Of a DNA stretch of 64,000 nucleotides, positions 17,006 through 25,671 are shown in pieces (the first letter of the stretch is position 1; each line of letters starts with the position of its first letter). Source of the DNA: Microbacterium salitolerans. GTDB lineage: Bacteria > Actinomycetota > Actinomycetes > Actinomycetales > Microbacteriaceae. The stretch is taken from contig NZ_JAHKSH010000002.1 in assembly GCF_019720895.1 (NCBI RefSeq), forward strand, positions 1 to 64,000, in the 5' to 3' direction. The position numbers and the translations under genes are program-made. The notes beneath the pieces were generated by a model. The model was given only the letters and a program-made list of their open reading frames with translations, searched no databases and had not been told where the DNA came from.

Positions 17006-18001
17006 GTGCGCGAGACCGGCCTGCTCCAGCGCACCCGCTGGTTCTACGCCCTCGTCGGGGCGGCGCTCGTCGTCGCGTTCGGCGGCGCCGTCGCCGGATT
17101 CATCCTGCTCGGCGACAGCTGGCTGCAGCTGCTCATCGCGGGCGCCCTCGGCATCATCTTCACGCAGGTCGCGTTCCTCTCGCACGAGGCCGCGCACAAG
17201 CAGATCCTCTCGACGGGTCCCGCGAACGACCGCCTCGCCGTCATCCTCGCCGGGTCGATGGGCCTCAGCGCCTCGTGGTGGAACCACAAGCACAACCGTC
17301 ACCACGCGAACCCGAACCGCGTCGACAAGGATCCCGACATCGAGGTCGACACGATCGCGTTCCTCGATGAGGACGCGGGCAAAGCGCGAGGACTGACCCG
17401 CCTCATCAATCGCTATCAGGGGTGGCTGTTCTTCCCGCTTCTCACGCTCGAGGGGTTGAACCTGCACCGCCACAGCATCGTGCATCTGCTCTCGCGCGGC
17501 CCGATCAAGGGCCGCTGGACCGAGCTGTCGATCATCACGGCGCGCTTCGTGCTCTATCTCACGCCGATCTTCCTGTTCCTTCCGCTCGGCATGGCGTTCG
17601 CGTTCGTCGGCGTCCAGCTCGCCGTCTTCGGCGTCTACATGGGGGCGTCGTTCGCTCCGAACCACAAGGGGATGCCCGTCATCGCCAAGGACGCGAAGCT
17701 GGACTTCTTCACGAAGCAGGTGCGCACGTCGCGCAACATCCGCGGCGGCTGGTGGGCCACGACCCTGATGGGCGGCCTCAACTACCAGATCGAGCACCAC
17801 CTCTTCCCGAGCATGGCGCGCCCGCACCTCGCCCAGACCCGCGAGATCGTGCGCGAGTTCTGCGAGACCCACGACGTGCCCTACACCGAGACCTCGCTGA
17901 TCGAGTCGTACGGCATCGTCATCGCCTATCTGAACCGCGTCGGCCTCGCCGCGCGCGATCCCTTCGACTGCCCCGCAGCCGCCCAGTTCGGGCGCGGCTG
18001 A
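17006..18001 (+). CDS. Acyl (fatty-acid) desaturase, membrane di-iron type; start codon unresolved
   Basis: From the GTG at 17006 the product has 331 residues. The three His boxes of acyl-lipid desaturases are present: 'SHEAAHKQ', 'WNHKHNRHHANPN' and, near the C-terminus, 'NYQIEHHLFPSMARPHL', with hydrophobic hairpins between them. It would introduce a double bond into membrane-lipid acyl chains, with electrons from ferredoxin or similar. Odd feature: the same frame stays coding-like at least back to 16883 (C/G third positions; 'TPSRLGPVRQTYARAEDFPRIAKAY', typical of the family N-terminus), yet has no ATG, GTG or TTG before a TAA at 16814. A GTG at 16881 is one frame out. So either a 1-nt deletion (real or sequencing error), a non-standard start, or an N-terminally shortened protein. 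Confidence 0.85.
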   Translation: MRETGLLQRTRWFYALVGAALVVAFGGAVAGFILLGDSWLQLLIAGALGIIFTQVAFLSHEAAHKQILSTGPANDRLAVILAGSMGLSASWWNHKHNRHHANPNRVDKDPDIEVDTIAFLDEDAGKARGLTRLINRYQGWLFFPLLTLEGLNLHRHSIVHLLSRGPIKGRWTELSIITARFVLYLTPIFLFLPLGMAFAFVGVQLAVFGVYMGASFAPNHKGMPVIAKDAKLDFFTKQVRTSRNIRGGWWATTLMGGLNYQIEHHLFPSMARPHLAQTREIVREFCETHDVPYTETSLIESYGIVIAYLNRVGLAARDPFDCPAAAQFGRG

Positions 18002-18007
18002 CAGGCG

Positions 18008-18151
18008 TCACTCCGCACCGAGCTCGTCCGTGTACAGCCCCGATCTGTGGGCGATCGCGGCGAGCTCGGTGCGGTCGCGTGCGCCGAGCTTGGTGAGGAT
18101 CCGGCTGGCGGAGGTGCGCACGGTCTCGGGGCTGAGGAACACCCGTCGCGC
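18008..18151 (-). pseudogene. C-terminal remnant of a NarL/LuxR-type response regulator
   Basis: The minus-strand frame ending at 18008 encodes 'FLSPETVRTSASRILTKLG' and 'RTELAAIAHRSGL', which are the last helices of a LuxR HTH. The receiver domain and the first HTH helices are missing; sequence above about 18150 in the frame is unrelated. The open frame to 18241 has an ATG but no plausible domain. It is convergent with the desaturase and abuts a second gene fragment. Confidence 0.6.
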
Positions 18152-18185
18152 GCGTGCAATCCAGGACGTCGTGTTCCGCGTGTGA

Positions 18186-18284
18186 GCGGCCGCATCGATC
18201 GTGTTCACGGGCGCTCTCGTCGGGGCGATCGCCGGGCTCATCGCGTGGGGGACCCACGCTCTTCTGCCGAGGCCGCGGGCCTGA
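18186..18284 (+). pseudogene. C-terminal remnant of a membrane protein
   Basis: A plus-strand frame with strong C/G third-position bias encodes about 32 residues, including 'IVFTGALVGAIAGLIAWGTH' and a basic end, then TGA at 18282. This looks like a final TM helix with a cytoplasmic tail. An in-frame stop at 18183 precedes it and there is no good start. It appears to be the tail of a deleted gene. Confidence 0.4.
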
Positions 18285-19385
18285 TCACCCTGCCGCGGCG
18301 GGCACCGTCGACGCGCGCTCGCACAGCTCGGGCACGATCTGCACGTGCTCGACGGGACGCCGGGGCCCCTCCGTCAGCCGCGCGGTCATGACCTCGACGG
18401 CGCGGCGGCCGACCTGCTGCTTGGCCGGGCGCAGCGCCGTGAGGGGCGGTTCGCCGCTTCCCGCGATCTCGTCGTCGTACGCGATGATCGCGAGGTCGCC
18501 GGGGATCGAGAAGCCGGCGTCGGTCGCGTGCTGCTGCACGAGAAGCGCCTGGGGATCCGAGTGGACCATCATCGCCGTCGTCTCCGTCGCGCGCACCTCG
18601 TCGAGGAGCGAGCCGACGAGGTCTCCGCGCGCGGCGCTGGCGAGCTGATCGAGCGAGGCCGAGACGTCGACCGTCGCCTCGACGCCGAGCTCCGCGATCG
18701 CACGGAACCATCCGCGGCGGAGCGGGGCGGACGTGGGGGAGTCCGCCGTCACGATCCCGACCCGCCGGTGCCCGAGCGCCGCGAGATGCCGCATCGCGAG
18801 CTCGCCGCCGAACACGTGGTCGGTCGTCACCCACTCGAGCCGCGTGAGCGCCAGCGCCGCGGGAGCCTGGCGCTCGGCGAGCACGACGGGGATCGGCAGG
18901 GCGTCGAGCCACTGCAGCAGCGCGTGGCCGTCGGGTCCGACGGTCTCGGGCGCGACGATGAGGCCGTGCACGCCGCCGGAGTCGACGAGCGAGGAGATCT
19001 GGCGGCGCTGATCGTCGATCGCGTAGCTCGCGCCGCGCAGCACCAGCTGCACGCGCTGCTCCGTCGCGGCGGCACGCGCGCCGAGGACGATCTGCGGCCA
19101 GTAGTAGTTCAGCGACGGCACGACCATGCCGACGCGGAAGCGGGGCGCCGACGCGGATCCGCGGGCGGCCACCGACGTGTCGAGATCGCTGCGCAGGGTC
19201 GCTCCGCCGTGCACCCGCGTCACGAGCCCCTGATCGGCGAGCCGCCCGATGTCGCGGCGGATCGTGAGCTCCGCGACGTCCAGGTCGCGCGCGAGGTCCC
19301 GGACGCGCACGGCGCCCGCGCGTCGCAGCTCGTCCATGATGTGCTCGCGGCGGGTGAGGCCGAAGGGGCGGGGGTCGTCGGTCAT
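18285..19385 (-). CDS. DeoR-HTH / LacI-type sugar-binding hybrid repressor
   Basis: A 366-residue regulator. Residues 10-65 are a DeoR-family winged HTH ('REHIMDELRRAGAVRVRDLA', 'VAELTIRRDIGRLADQGLV'). The remainder, from about residue 83, is a periplasmic-binding-protein-like LacI effector domain ('FRVGMVVPSLNYYWPQIV', 'GLIVAPETVG', 'TTDHVFGGELAMRHLAALGHRRVGIV', 'IPGDLAIIAYDDEIAGSGEPPLTALR'). Such hybrids in Actinobacteria control sugar catabolic operons, with sugar release from DNA. Its ATG overlaps the stop of the heparinase-like gene (ATGA), so it is co-expressed with it. The TTCG-containing direct repeats at 21258-21314 match the kind of site DeoR proteins use and are its probable target. 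Confidence 0.88.
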   Translation of the reverse strand: MTDDPRPFGLTRREHIMDELRRAGAVRVRDLARDLDVAELTIRRDIGRLADQGLVTRVHGGATLRSDLDTSVAARGSASAPRFRVGMVVPSLNYYWPQIVLGARAAATEQRVQLVLRGASYAIDDQRRQISSLVDSGGVHGLIVAPETVGPDGHALLQWLDALPIPVVLAERQAPAALALTRLEWVTTDHVFGGELAMRHLAALGHRRVGIVTADSPTSAPLRRGWFRAIAELGVEATVDVSASLDQLASAARGDLVGSLLDEVRATETTAMMVHSDPQALLVQQHATDAGFSIPGDLAIIAYDDEIAGSGEPPLTALRPAKQQVGRRAVEVMTARLTEGPRRPVEHVQIVPELCERASTVPAAAG

Positions 19386-21268
19386 CGCACGGCTCCGTCC
19401 GCCACCGTCGCGCGCACCTCGAGGGTCGTGCGGCCGGGGCCGGCGTCGAGAACGATCCGCGAGAGGGCGTCTCCCCAGGAGCGGGCCATGATCGGATCCG
19501 CGATCTCGCGCGTCTCGACGTGCGCGCTCGCCGCGTCGTGGGTCAGCAGGAGGTCGCGCCCGCCCTCGCGACCCGCGATGACGAAGCCGTCGTCGGTCTC
19601 GCGCGGCGTGCCGACGCAGACGAGCACGACCGTCCCCGTACCCGTCGCGAGCGACCACGTGTCGTGGATGGTCACGGAGCCGTCGGCGAGGTGCGCCTCG
19701 CGCACCCAGCGCTCGTCGGCGGCGAGCGGGTAGGCGTGCGTGAGGTCGACGGTCCACCCGTCGCGCGTCGCCGTCGCGTCGGCGCGACGGTCGGCGCCCG
19801 GATCCTGCGCCAGTCCCCGCGGCAGGGGAGTGCTGTGCCACGCGCTGCCGGTGTACCAGAGGTCGTACCGGCGCGGCGAGAACGTCTGCGCCGTGTACGT
19901 CTCGCGTCCCGGATCCACGACGAGCGGAACGCCGTCGACCGCGATCTCGATCGCGCCGAGGTCGTTCTGGTTGTGGGACTCGTCGTTGTGACCGGCTTTG
20001 ACGACCAGCGCCAGGCCGCGTGAGGACCCCTCCTGCTCACGGCGGATGCCCACGCCGATCGACGACAGCTCGACGGCCGCGGGCAGCGGATCCGCTCCGC
20101 CCTCGGCATCCGCCCACGCGGGGTCGAGGAGAGCCCGGATCTGTCGGCCGAGCCCGCTCTGCGTGTCGCTCGACGAGGTCAGCATCGTCACGAGGTCGCC
20201 GTGTGCGGCGGCGAAGCCGCGCGCTGTGGGCACGTCGCACAGCGTCGCGGCGCGGAACAGCGCATGCCAGGGGAGCGGTTCGGCGGCCCGGGCCTCGGCG
20301 TCGGACCAGCTCGCGTACCAGTCGCCGCCGAGGTGCACCCGCTCGGGGAAGCGGACGAGTTCGGCGAGCCCCGCCAGGGATCCGCCGGGCCCCGCCGCAC
20401 GCGCGACGCGTCCGTTCGTCTGGTGGTCGAGGATCGCCAGCGCGTCGAGGGCGCGCCCGGCCCCCTGCCACCAGTACGCGAAGCCCTCGTCGACGGCGCC
20501 GTCGGCGGGGATCTCGGCGAGATAGCGGTCGATGCCGTCGACGCAGCGGTCTGCGATCTCGTCGCGCCGCGCGTCGTCGGCGAAGGCGGACGCGGCCACG
20601 AGCAGGTTGCCGTGGATCCACGGAGCCCAGTTGTTCAGGGGGTCCCTGGTCTCCCACGCCCAGTCGCGCGCGAGGAAGGGGCTCAGCACGCGTCTCGTGG
20701 TCTCACGTCGCAGCCGGTCCCGCAGGCCGGGGAGATGGGCGTCGAAGAGGGGTCCGAGGAGGATGTCCGCCCACGCGACGAGCGCGGCCGCCTCGCCGGC
20801 GCCCAGGTCGACCACGGGCACGGCGACGTCGGTCGCCGCGCGGCCGCCGCGAAACGACTCGTCGTGCGCCGGCCAGCACCAGCTCGACTGCTCGCAGAGG
20901 AGCCAGAGTCCGTCCGCCGCCTCGCGGACCCTCTCCTCTGAGGGGGCCACGGTCGCCGCGAGCACCGCGCGGCGCGTGCGCTCGCTGCGGGCGAAGAACG
21001 GATCCTCGTACGCGAGGCGGCTTCCGCTCGCGCCGAACGCCGACCAGTGCCGGAGGAGCAGGTCCGGCCACGGCTTTCCGCGCTCCGCGTCGGCGGCGGC
21101 GAGGAGCGCCTCGCGGGCGCGGGGCGAGACCCGGTCCCAGGCCGTGCGATCCGTCGCATCCGGCACACCCAGGTCGGACGCGTGCTCGGTGTCGCGCCAC
21201 AGCGCTGTGACGGCACCTCGGGTGATGAGAGTGGTGGGGCGATCCGTCCCGCTTGTATGTTCGAGCAT
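19382..21268 (-). CDS. Heparinase II/III-like polysaccharide lyase-family protein
   Basis: A 628-residue protein without a clear signal peptide. The N-terminal half (about 60-330) is an alpha-helical toroid ('WAPWIHGNLLVAASAF', 'DEGFAYWWQGAGRALDAL'). The C-terminal part (about 390-625) is a heparinase II/III beta-sandwich (PF07940), with the motif 'AGHNDESHNQNDLGAIEIAV' near residue 428 and 'VPLVVDPGRETYT'. Related lyases cleave uronic-acid-containing glycans by beta-elimination; substrates range from heparin to alginate and oligo-uronides, so specificity is open. Lack of a signal peptide suggests action on imported oligosaccharides. The start at 21268 lies within the TGTTCG operator array; upstream in-frame Mets (21328) are possible but less likely. 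It forms an operon with the DeoR/LacI repressor. Confidence 0.8.
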   Translation of the reverse strand: MLEHTSGTDRPTTLITRGAVTALWRDTEHASDLGVPDATDRTAWDRVSPRAREALLAAADAERGKPWPDLLLRHWSAFGASGSRLAYEDPFFARSERTRRAVLAATVAPSEERVREAADGLWLLCEQSSWCWPAHDESFRGGRAATDVAVPVVDLGAGEAAALVAWADILLGPLFDAHLPGLRDRLRRETTRRVLSPFLARDWAWETRDPLNNWAPWIHGNLLVAASAFADDARRDEIADRCVDGIDRYLAEIPADGAVDEGFAYWWQGAGRALDALAILDHQTNGRVARAAGPGGSLAGLAELVRFPERVHLGGDWYASWSDAEARAAEPLPWHALFRAATLCDVPTARGFAAAHGDLVTMLTSSSDTQSGLGRQIRALLDPAWADAEGGADPLPAAVELSSIGVGIRREQEGSSRGLALVVKAGHNDESHNQNDLGAIEIAVDGVPLVVDPGRETYTAQTFSPRRYDLWYTGSAWHSTPLPRGLAQDPGADRRADATATRDGWTVDLTHAYPLAADERWVREAHLADGSVTIHDTWSLATGTGTVVLVCVGTPRETDDGFVIAGREGGRDLLLTHDAASAHVETREIADPIMARSWGDALSRIVLDAGPGRTTLEVRATVADGAVR

Positions 21269-21314
21269 GTTCGAGTGAGATCCAGACTGTTCGGAACGAT
21301 TGCAAACCTGTTCG
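21258..21314. promoter_or_regulatory. Phased TGTTCG operator array between divergent carbohydrate genes
   Basis: Four direct copies of TGTTCG begin at 21258, 21268, 21288 and 21309. The spacings of 10, 20 and 21 bp put all copies on one face of the helix. The array covers the start of the heparinase-like gene and a possible plus-strand -35 (TTGCAA, 21300-21305). TTCG repeats are typical of DeoR-family operators. Confidence 0.6.
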
Positions 21315-21380
21315 CTTTCAGCATTCATGGATACGCAGCGGGTCGCAAGACCCGAATCCGCCGTCCTCGATGGAGAGAAC

Positions 21381-22394
21381 ATGCCCCACCTCCCGCGCAC
21401 GCATCTCGCGATGGCGCCGGCGACCGCCGACCTGCTCTTCGACGCTCCGCGCCGAGAGAGGATCGCTGCGCTCGCCGACGTGGGGCAGCCGCTGCTCCTC
21501 CCGCGGTTCGACGATCCCGAGCATCTCGACGCGCTCGCGCAGGTCGAGACGCTCGTGACGGGATGGGGTGCGCCGCTGCTCGATGCGGAGGCGCTCGACC
21601 GCATGCCCCGGCTGCAGGCCGTGTTCCACGCGGCGGGAACGGTGCGCGACTTCGCGACCGACGCGGTGTGGGAGCGCGGCATCCGCGTCACGAGCGCCGC
21701 CGATGCGAACGCCGTCCCGGTCGCCGAATACACCTACGCCGCCATCGTCCTCGCGACCAAGCGCGCCTTCGCGCACATGACGGTCGCGCACGAGAACGCC
21801 ACCGGCTGGTACGCCCACGTCGACCAGATCGGCTACGGCAACCTCGGGCGCACGATCGGCGTCGTCGGTTTCTCACGCACCGGCCGCCGCGTGGTCGACA
21901 AGCTGCGTCAGCTCGACGACGTCCGGATCCTCGTCGCGGATCCCTACGCGTCGCCGGAGCGCGTCGCGGCAGCGGGCGCCGAGCTCATGCCGCTCGACGA
22001 GATGCTGCCGCTCGTCGACGTCCTCTCGCTTCACGCCCCGTCGCTCGCCTCGACGCGGCACATGATCGCCGCACGCGAGCTCGCCGCGCTCCACGACGGA
22101 GCGATCCTCGTCAACACCGCGCGCGGATCGCTCGTCGATCACGACGCGCTCGCCGCGGAGTGCCGTGCCGGTCGCCTCGATGCCGTCCTCGACGTCACGG
22201 AGCCCGAGCCGCTCCCCGCGTCGTCGCCGCTCCTCGGGCTCCCGAACGTCGCCGTCACACCGCACCTCGCGGGTTCCCTCGGCGGCGAGACCCGCCGGCT
22301 GGCCGACGCGGCGCTCGACGAGCTCGCGGCGTTCGCGGCGGGGCGAGACGCGATGCATCCCGTGAACGCGCACGACATGGAGATGAGCGCATGA
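21381..22394 (+). CDS. D-isomer-specific 2-hydroxyacid dehydrogenase family protein
   Basis: A 337-residue NAD(P)-dependent oxidoreductase. The cofactor domain has 'RTIGVVGFSRTGRRVVDKLR', a variant of GxGxxG. The catalytic triad of the family is visible as Arg248 ('NTARGSLVD'), Glu274 ('DVTEPEPLP') and His295 ('VTPHLAGSLGGE'). It would interconvert a 2-keto acid and a D-2-hydroxyacid, for example in uronate or aldonate breakdown; the true substrate is unknown. The ATG at 21381 has a GGAGAGAA Shine-Dalgarno, preferred over Mets at 21300 and 21327. It is the first plus-strand gene of the carbohydrate locus and overlaps the DUF2264 gene by ATGA. Confidence 0.85.
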   Translation: MPHLPRTHLAMAPATADLLFDAPRRERIAALADVGQPLLLPRFDDPEHLDALAQVETLVTGWGAPLLDAEALDRMPRLQAVFHAAGTVRDFATDAVWERGIRVTSAADANAVPVAEYTYAAIVLATKRAFAHMTVAHENATGWYAHVDQIGYGNLGRTIGVVGFSRTGRRVVDKLRQLDDVRILVADPYASPERVAAAGAELMPLDEMLPLVDVLSLHAPSLASTRHMIAARELAALHDGAILVNTARGSLVDHDALAAECRAGRLDAVLDVTEPEPLPASSPLLGLPNVAVTPHLAGSLGGETRRLADAALDELAAFAAGRDAMHPVNAHDMEMSA

Positions 22395-24337
22395 CGACGC
22401 TCGAGCTGCCCCCTCTCGACCAGGCGCTGTCGCTGCGCACGGGGTGGACCCGCGCGCACTGGGAATGCGTCGCGGACGCGATCCTCGACGGCGCCGCGCG
22501 GCATCAGAGCCCGGGCGGTGCGCTCATCCGCTACCCGGGTCAGCCGGGCGGATACGGTGCCGACGTCGACGCGCTCGAGGGATTCTCGCGCACCTTCATG
22601 CTCGCGGCCTTCCGCATCGCGGGCGACCCCGCGGCGACCGAAGAGCTCGCGGAACGGTACGCGCGCGGCTTCGCCGCAGGAGCGGACCCGCGCTCTCCCG
22701 AGCGGTGGCTGCGCCCCGACGAGGTGGACCAGGCGAAGGTCGAGTCGGCCGCTCTCGCACTCGGCCTGCACCTCACGCGCGACCAGATCTGGGCGCGCCT
22801 TTCCGCGGAGACCCGCGCGCATATCGTCGACTATCTGTCGGGATTCGTCGGTGCGAGCTACCCGCCGAACAACTGGGCGTGGTTCCGGATCATCGTCGAG
22901 CAGTTCCTCGCCAGCGTCGGCGCCGACCACCGCCCGAGCGACATCGACGACGATCTCGCGCTGCTCGACAGCTTCGAGCGCGGCGGGGGCTGGTCGGCCG
23001 ACGGACATGGGCGCGACTTCGACCACTACTGCGGGTGGGCTCTCCCGTTCTACCCGATCATCTGGGCCGACATGGTGAAGGATGACCCTCGCCACGACGA
23101 GCGCATCGCGAAGTACCAGGCGGATCTCGACGACTACCTCGACGACGCGCTCCACCTCATCGGCGCCGACGGTGCGCCGCTGTTCCAGGGCCGCAGCCTC
23201 ACCTATCGATTCGCGACGGCCGCGCCCGTCTGGGCCGCGGCGTTCGGGGGATCCTCCCGTCACGCGCCCGGTCTTCTCCGTCGCGCGGCGAGCGGCCAGC
23301 TGGCGCACTTCGTCGGTCATGGCGCGCCCTCCGCCGATGGGCTCCTGCCGATCGGCTGGCACCATGCGTGGCGCAAGATGGCGCAGAACTACTCCGGCAC
23401 GGGATCGCCGTACTGGGCCGCGAAGGGGCTGTTCGGACTCGCGCTCCCGGCGAGTCACTCCGTGTGGACGGCACCGGAGGAGGACCTCCCAATCGACCGC
23501 GGCGCGTTCTCGCGCGTGCTGACCGCACCCGGCTGGCTCGTCTCCGGCACCGACGACGGCGTCGTCCGTCTCGTGAACCACGGAACGGATCACGGCCGCG
23601 AAGGCGTCCACGGGCCGGACGGCCCCCTCTACGCGAAGCTCGGGTACTCGACCGCGACGTCGCCGATCCTGTCAGGCCCGGGCGTCGCCGATCCTCTCGA
23701 TGGGGCAGTCGGGCTCCTGCGCGCAGGGCGGCCGAGTCACCGTGCCGGCTTCGTCCGGGGCGTGTGCGATGCGCTCGACGGCGAGACGACCGTCGGATCC
23801 TCGACCTCGCGTGCGCACTGGCCGATCGAGCTCGCCGGCGAGCCGGATCACGGACACGGCGGCGCCGCGACGCGCACCGTCTTCGGTCCTTTGATCGATG
23901 TGGTCTCCGTCAGCCGCGGCGCGTGGGAGGTGCGCTTCTCGCGCGTGCGCGGAGAAGGATCCGACACGGCGGACCACGACGGCGACCTCCGCATCGGCGG
24001 GTGGGCGCTCACGGGAGATCCGCTCGAGACGGCCGAGGGTGAGGCGCGCACGCTGCGCCTCGCCAGCCGCGTCGTCGCACTCCGCGGCATCGCGGAGACC
24101 GGCGTCCGCGTCGAGGACGACGTCACACCGCTCGCGGGGCGCACGGGAGTGCCGTGGGCGACGGCCCGCGCGGGCGAGGACTGGACGGTCTGCGCCGTCT
24201 TCCTCGGCGACGCCGCGCACGCCGCATCGTCGCCGGTCGCAGACCCCGAAGGGGCCGTCTGGCGCATCACCTGGCCCGACGGGCGCACGACGTCCGTCGA
24301 TGTCACCGCAACGCTCCCGGACGCCTCCGGGCTCTGA
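22391..24337 (+). CDS. DUF2264-domain protein (putative glycan-active enzyme)
   Basis: A 648-residue cytoplasmic protein. Residues about 15-370 match DUF2264 (PF10022), an alpha/alpha-toroid family: 'GFSRTFMLAAFRIAGD', 'PPNNWAWFRIIVEQFLA', 'WSADGHGRDFDHYCGWALPFYPIIWADM' and 'PLFQGRSLTYRFATAAPVWAA'. The C-terminal 250 residues are a beta-rich domain. The toroid resembles glycoside hydrolases of the GH88/GH105 type and lyase toroids, so a role in unsaturated uronide or oligosaccharide degradation is a reasonable inference, but no activity is established for the family. Translation is coupled to the dehydrogenase gene (ATGA). It is followed by the ABC importer genes on the same strand. Confidence 0.8.
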   Translation: MTTLELPPLDQALSLRTGWTRAHWECVADAILDGAARHQSPGGALIRYPGQPGGYGADVDALEGFSRTFMLAAFRIAGDPAATEELAERYARGFAAGADPRSPERWLRPDEVDQAKVESAALALGLHLTRDQIWARLSAETRAHIVDYLSGFVGASYPPNNWAWFRIIVEQFLASVGADHRPSDIDDDLALLDSFERGGGWSADGHGRDFDHYCGWALPFYPIIWADMVKDDPRHDERIAKYQADLDDYLDDALHLIGADGAPLFQGRSLTYRFATAAPVWAAAFGGSSRHAPGLLRRAASGQLAHFVGHGAPSADGLLPIGWHHAWRKMAQNYSGTGSPYWAAKGLFGLALPASHSVWTAPEEDLPIDRGAFSRVLTAPGWLVSGTDDGVVRLVNHGTDHGREGVHGPDGPLYAKLGYSTATSPILSGPGVADPLDGAVGLLRAGRPSHRAGFVRGVCDALDGETTVGSSTSRAHWPIELAGEPDHGHGGAATRTVFGPLIDVVSVSRGAWEVRFSRVRGEGSDTADHDGDLRIGGWALTGDPLETAEGEARTLRLASRVVALRGIAETGVRVEDDVTPLAGRTGVPWATARAGEDWTVCAVFLGDAAHAASSPVADPEGAVWRITWPDGRTTSVDVTATLPDASGL

Positions 24338-24374
24338 CCCAGAACACCGCAATCACACCATGAAGGGCTACGCG

Positions 24375-25658
24375 ATGAAGCGTTCAATTCAGATCGGCGC
24401 CGCCACGGCGGGCGCCGCGCTCCTCCTCACCGGCTGCTCCGGCGGATCCGGCGACCCCGGCGGATCCGGTGGATCCGCCGACGCCGACACGCTCACAGTC
24501 GCGGGATGGAGCCTCGAGACGACCCCGGAGTTCCAGATCCTCGCCGACGGCTTCGAAGCCGCTCACGAGGGCGTGACGGTCGAGCTCAAGGAGTACGACC
24601 CGGTCGAGTACAACACGCTCGTCACGGCCGACCTCGCGGCGCGCTCGGGCCCGGACATCATCACGCAGAAGGCGGTCAAGTACGTCACGACCTTCCAGGA
24701 GGGCGGACAGCTGCTCGACGTCTCGGACGTCGAGCTTCCCGAGGGTATCGGCGGCGCGGAGTCCTTCGTCGTCGACGGCACGACGTACGCGGTCCCGTAC
24801 CGGCAGGACTCGTGGGTGCTGTTCTACAACAAGAACCTCTTCGAGGAGGCCGGCGTCGACGTGCCCGACGGCTCGTGGACCTGGGAGGACTACGTCGCCG
24901 CCGCCGAGGAGATCGCCGGGGCGACGGATGCGAAGGGCACCTACCAGCACCTCTGGCAGTCGGTCGTGCAGGGCTTCGCCAATGCGCAGAGCGGCGCCGA
25001 CATCCTCGCCGGCGAGTACGACCACCTCGCGCCGTTCTACGAGCGCTCGCTCGAGCTCGAGGAGGCCGGAGCGCAGGAGTCGTTCAACACGGTGTCGGCG
25101 AATCAGCTGACCTATCAGGGCGAGTTCGGCGCGCAGAAGGCCGCGATGATGCCCATGGGCACGTGGTTCGTCGCGTCGCTCATCGCGCAGCAGGCATCGG
25201 GCGAGGCGCAGGAGTTCGACTGGGGCATCGCCCCGATCCCGCAGGTCGACGAGTCGACGACCGGGATGGACGCCACCCCCGTGACATTCGGCGACCCGAC
25301 CGGCTTCGGCGTCAACGCCAACATCTCCGAGGAGAAGCAGGAGCTCGCGAAGGAGTTCCTCGCCTACGCCGCGAGCCCGGAGGCGGCGACCGCGCTCGCC
25401 GAGGTGGGCATCGCGCCGGCGCACTTCGACGAAGGCGTCGCCGAGACCTATCTCTCGGGCGAGGGCGCGCCGAGTGACGAGCTGTCGTCGTTCGCACTCA
25501 CGGCGCACGAGACGCTGCCGGAGAACCCCACGTCCGACAAGACGGCGGCCGTGCAGAGCATCCTGGCGGACCTGCACACCGCGGTGCTGTCGGGATCGAC
25601 GGACATCGATGACGCCATCGCCGAGGCGGAGGAGCGCGTCGCCAACGAGGTCGGCTGA
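24375..25658 (+). CDS. Sugar ABC transporter substrate-binding lipoprotein
   Basis: A 427-residue extracellular receptor of the family-1 solute-binding proteins. The signal peptide 'MKRSIQIGAATAGAALLLTG' ends at lipobox Cys21. A Gly/Ser-rich linker is followed by the binding fold ('LTVAGWSLETTPEFQILADGF', 'VPYRQDSWVLFYNKNLFEEAG', 'KAAMMPMGTWFVASLI'). The ATG at 24375 is used because AAGGG lies 8 nt upstream; the ATG at 24360 has no ribosome site. Homology is to receptors for oligosaccharides. A 15-bp stem-loop follows the stop, probably raising the level of this mRNA segment over the permease genes. Confidence 0.9.
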   Translation: MKRSIQIGAATAGAALLLTGCSGGSGDPGGSGGSADADTLTVAGWSLETTPEFQILADGFEAAHEGVTVELKEYDPVEYNTLVTADLAARSGPDIITQKAVKYVTTFQEGGQLLDVSDVELPEGIGGAESFVVDGTTYAVPYRQDSWVLFYNKNLFEEAGVDVPDGSWTWEDYVAAAEEIAGATDAKGTYQHLWQSVVQGFANAQSGADILAGEYDHLAPFYERSLELEEAGAQESFNTVSANQLTYQGEFGAQKAAMMPMGTWFVASLIAQQASGEAQEFDWGIAPIPQVDESTTGMDATPVTFGDPTGFGVNANISEEKQELAKEFLAYAASPEAATALAEVGIAPAHFDEGVAETYLSGEGAPSDELSSFALTAHETLPENPTSDKTAAVQSILADLHTAVLSGSTDIDDAIAEAEERVANEVG

Positions 25659-25671
25659 CCCGATCCGCCCC

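Noticed and set aside
18008-18241. An intact 77-residue LuxR-type protein
   Set aside because: Only the final HTH helices match; the N-terminal half is unrelated to any regulator and DNA recognition would be incomplete. Called a remnant.
24360-24374. ATG at 24360 as the start of the sugar-binding lipoprotein
   Set aside because: No ribosome site precedes it, whereas the ATG at 24375 has AAGGG at good spacing and gives a normal lipoprotein signal.
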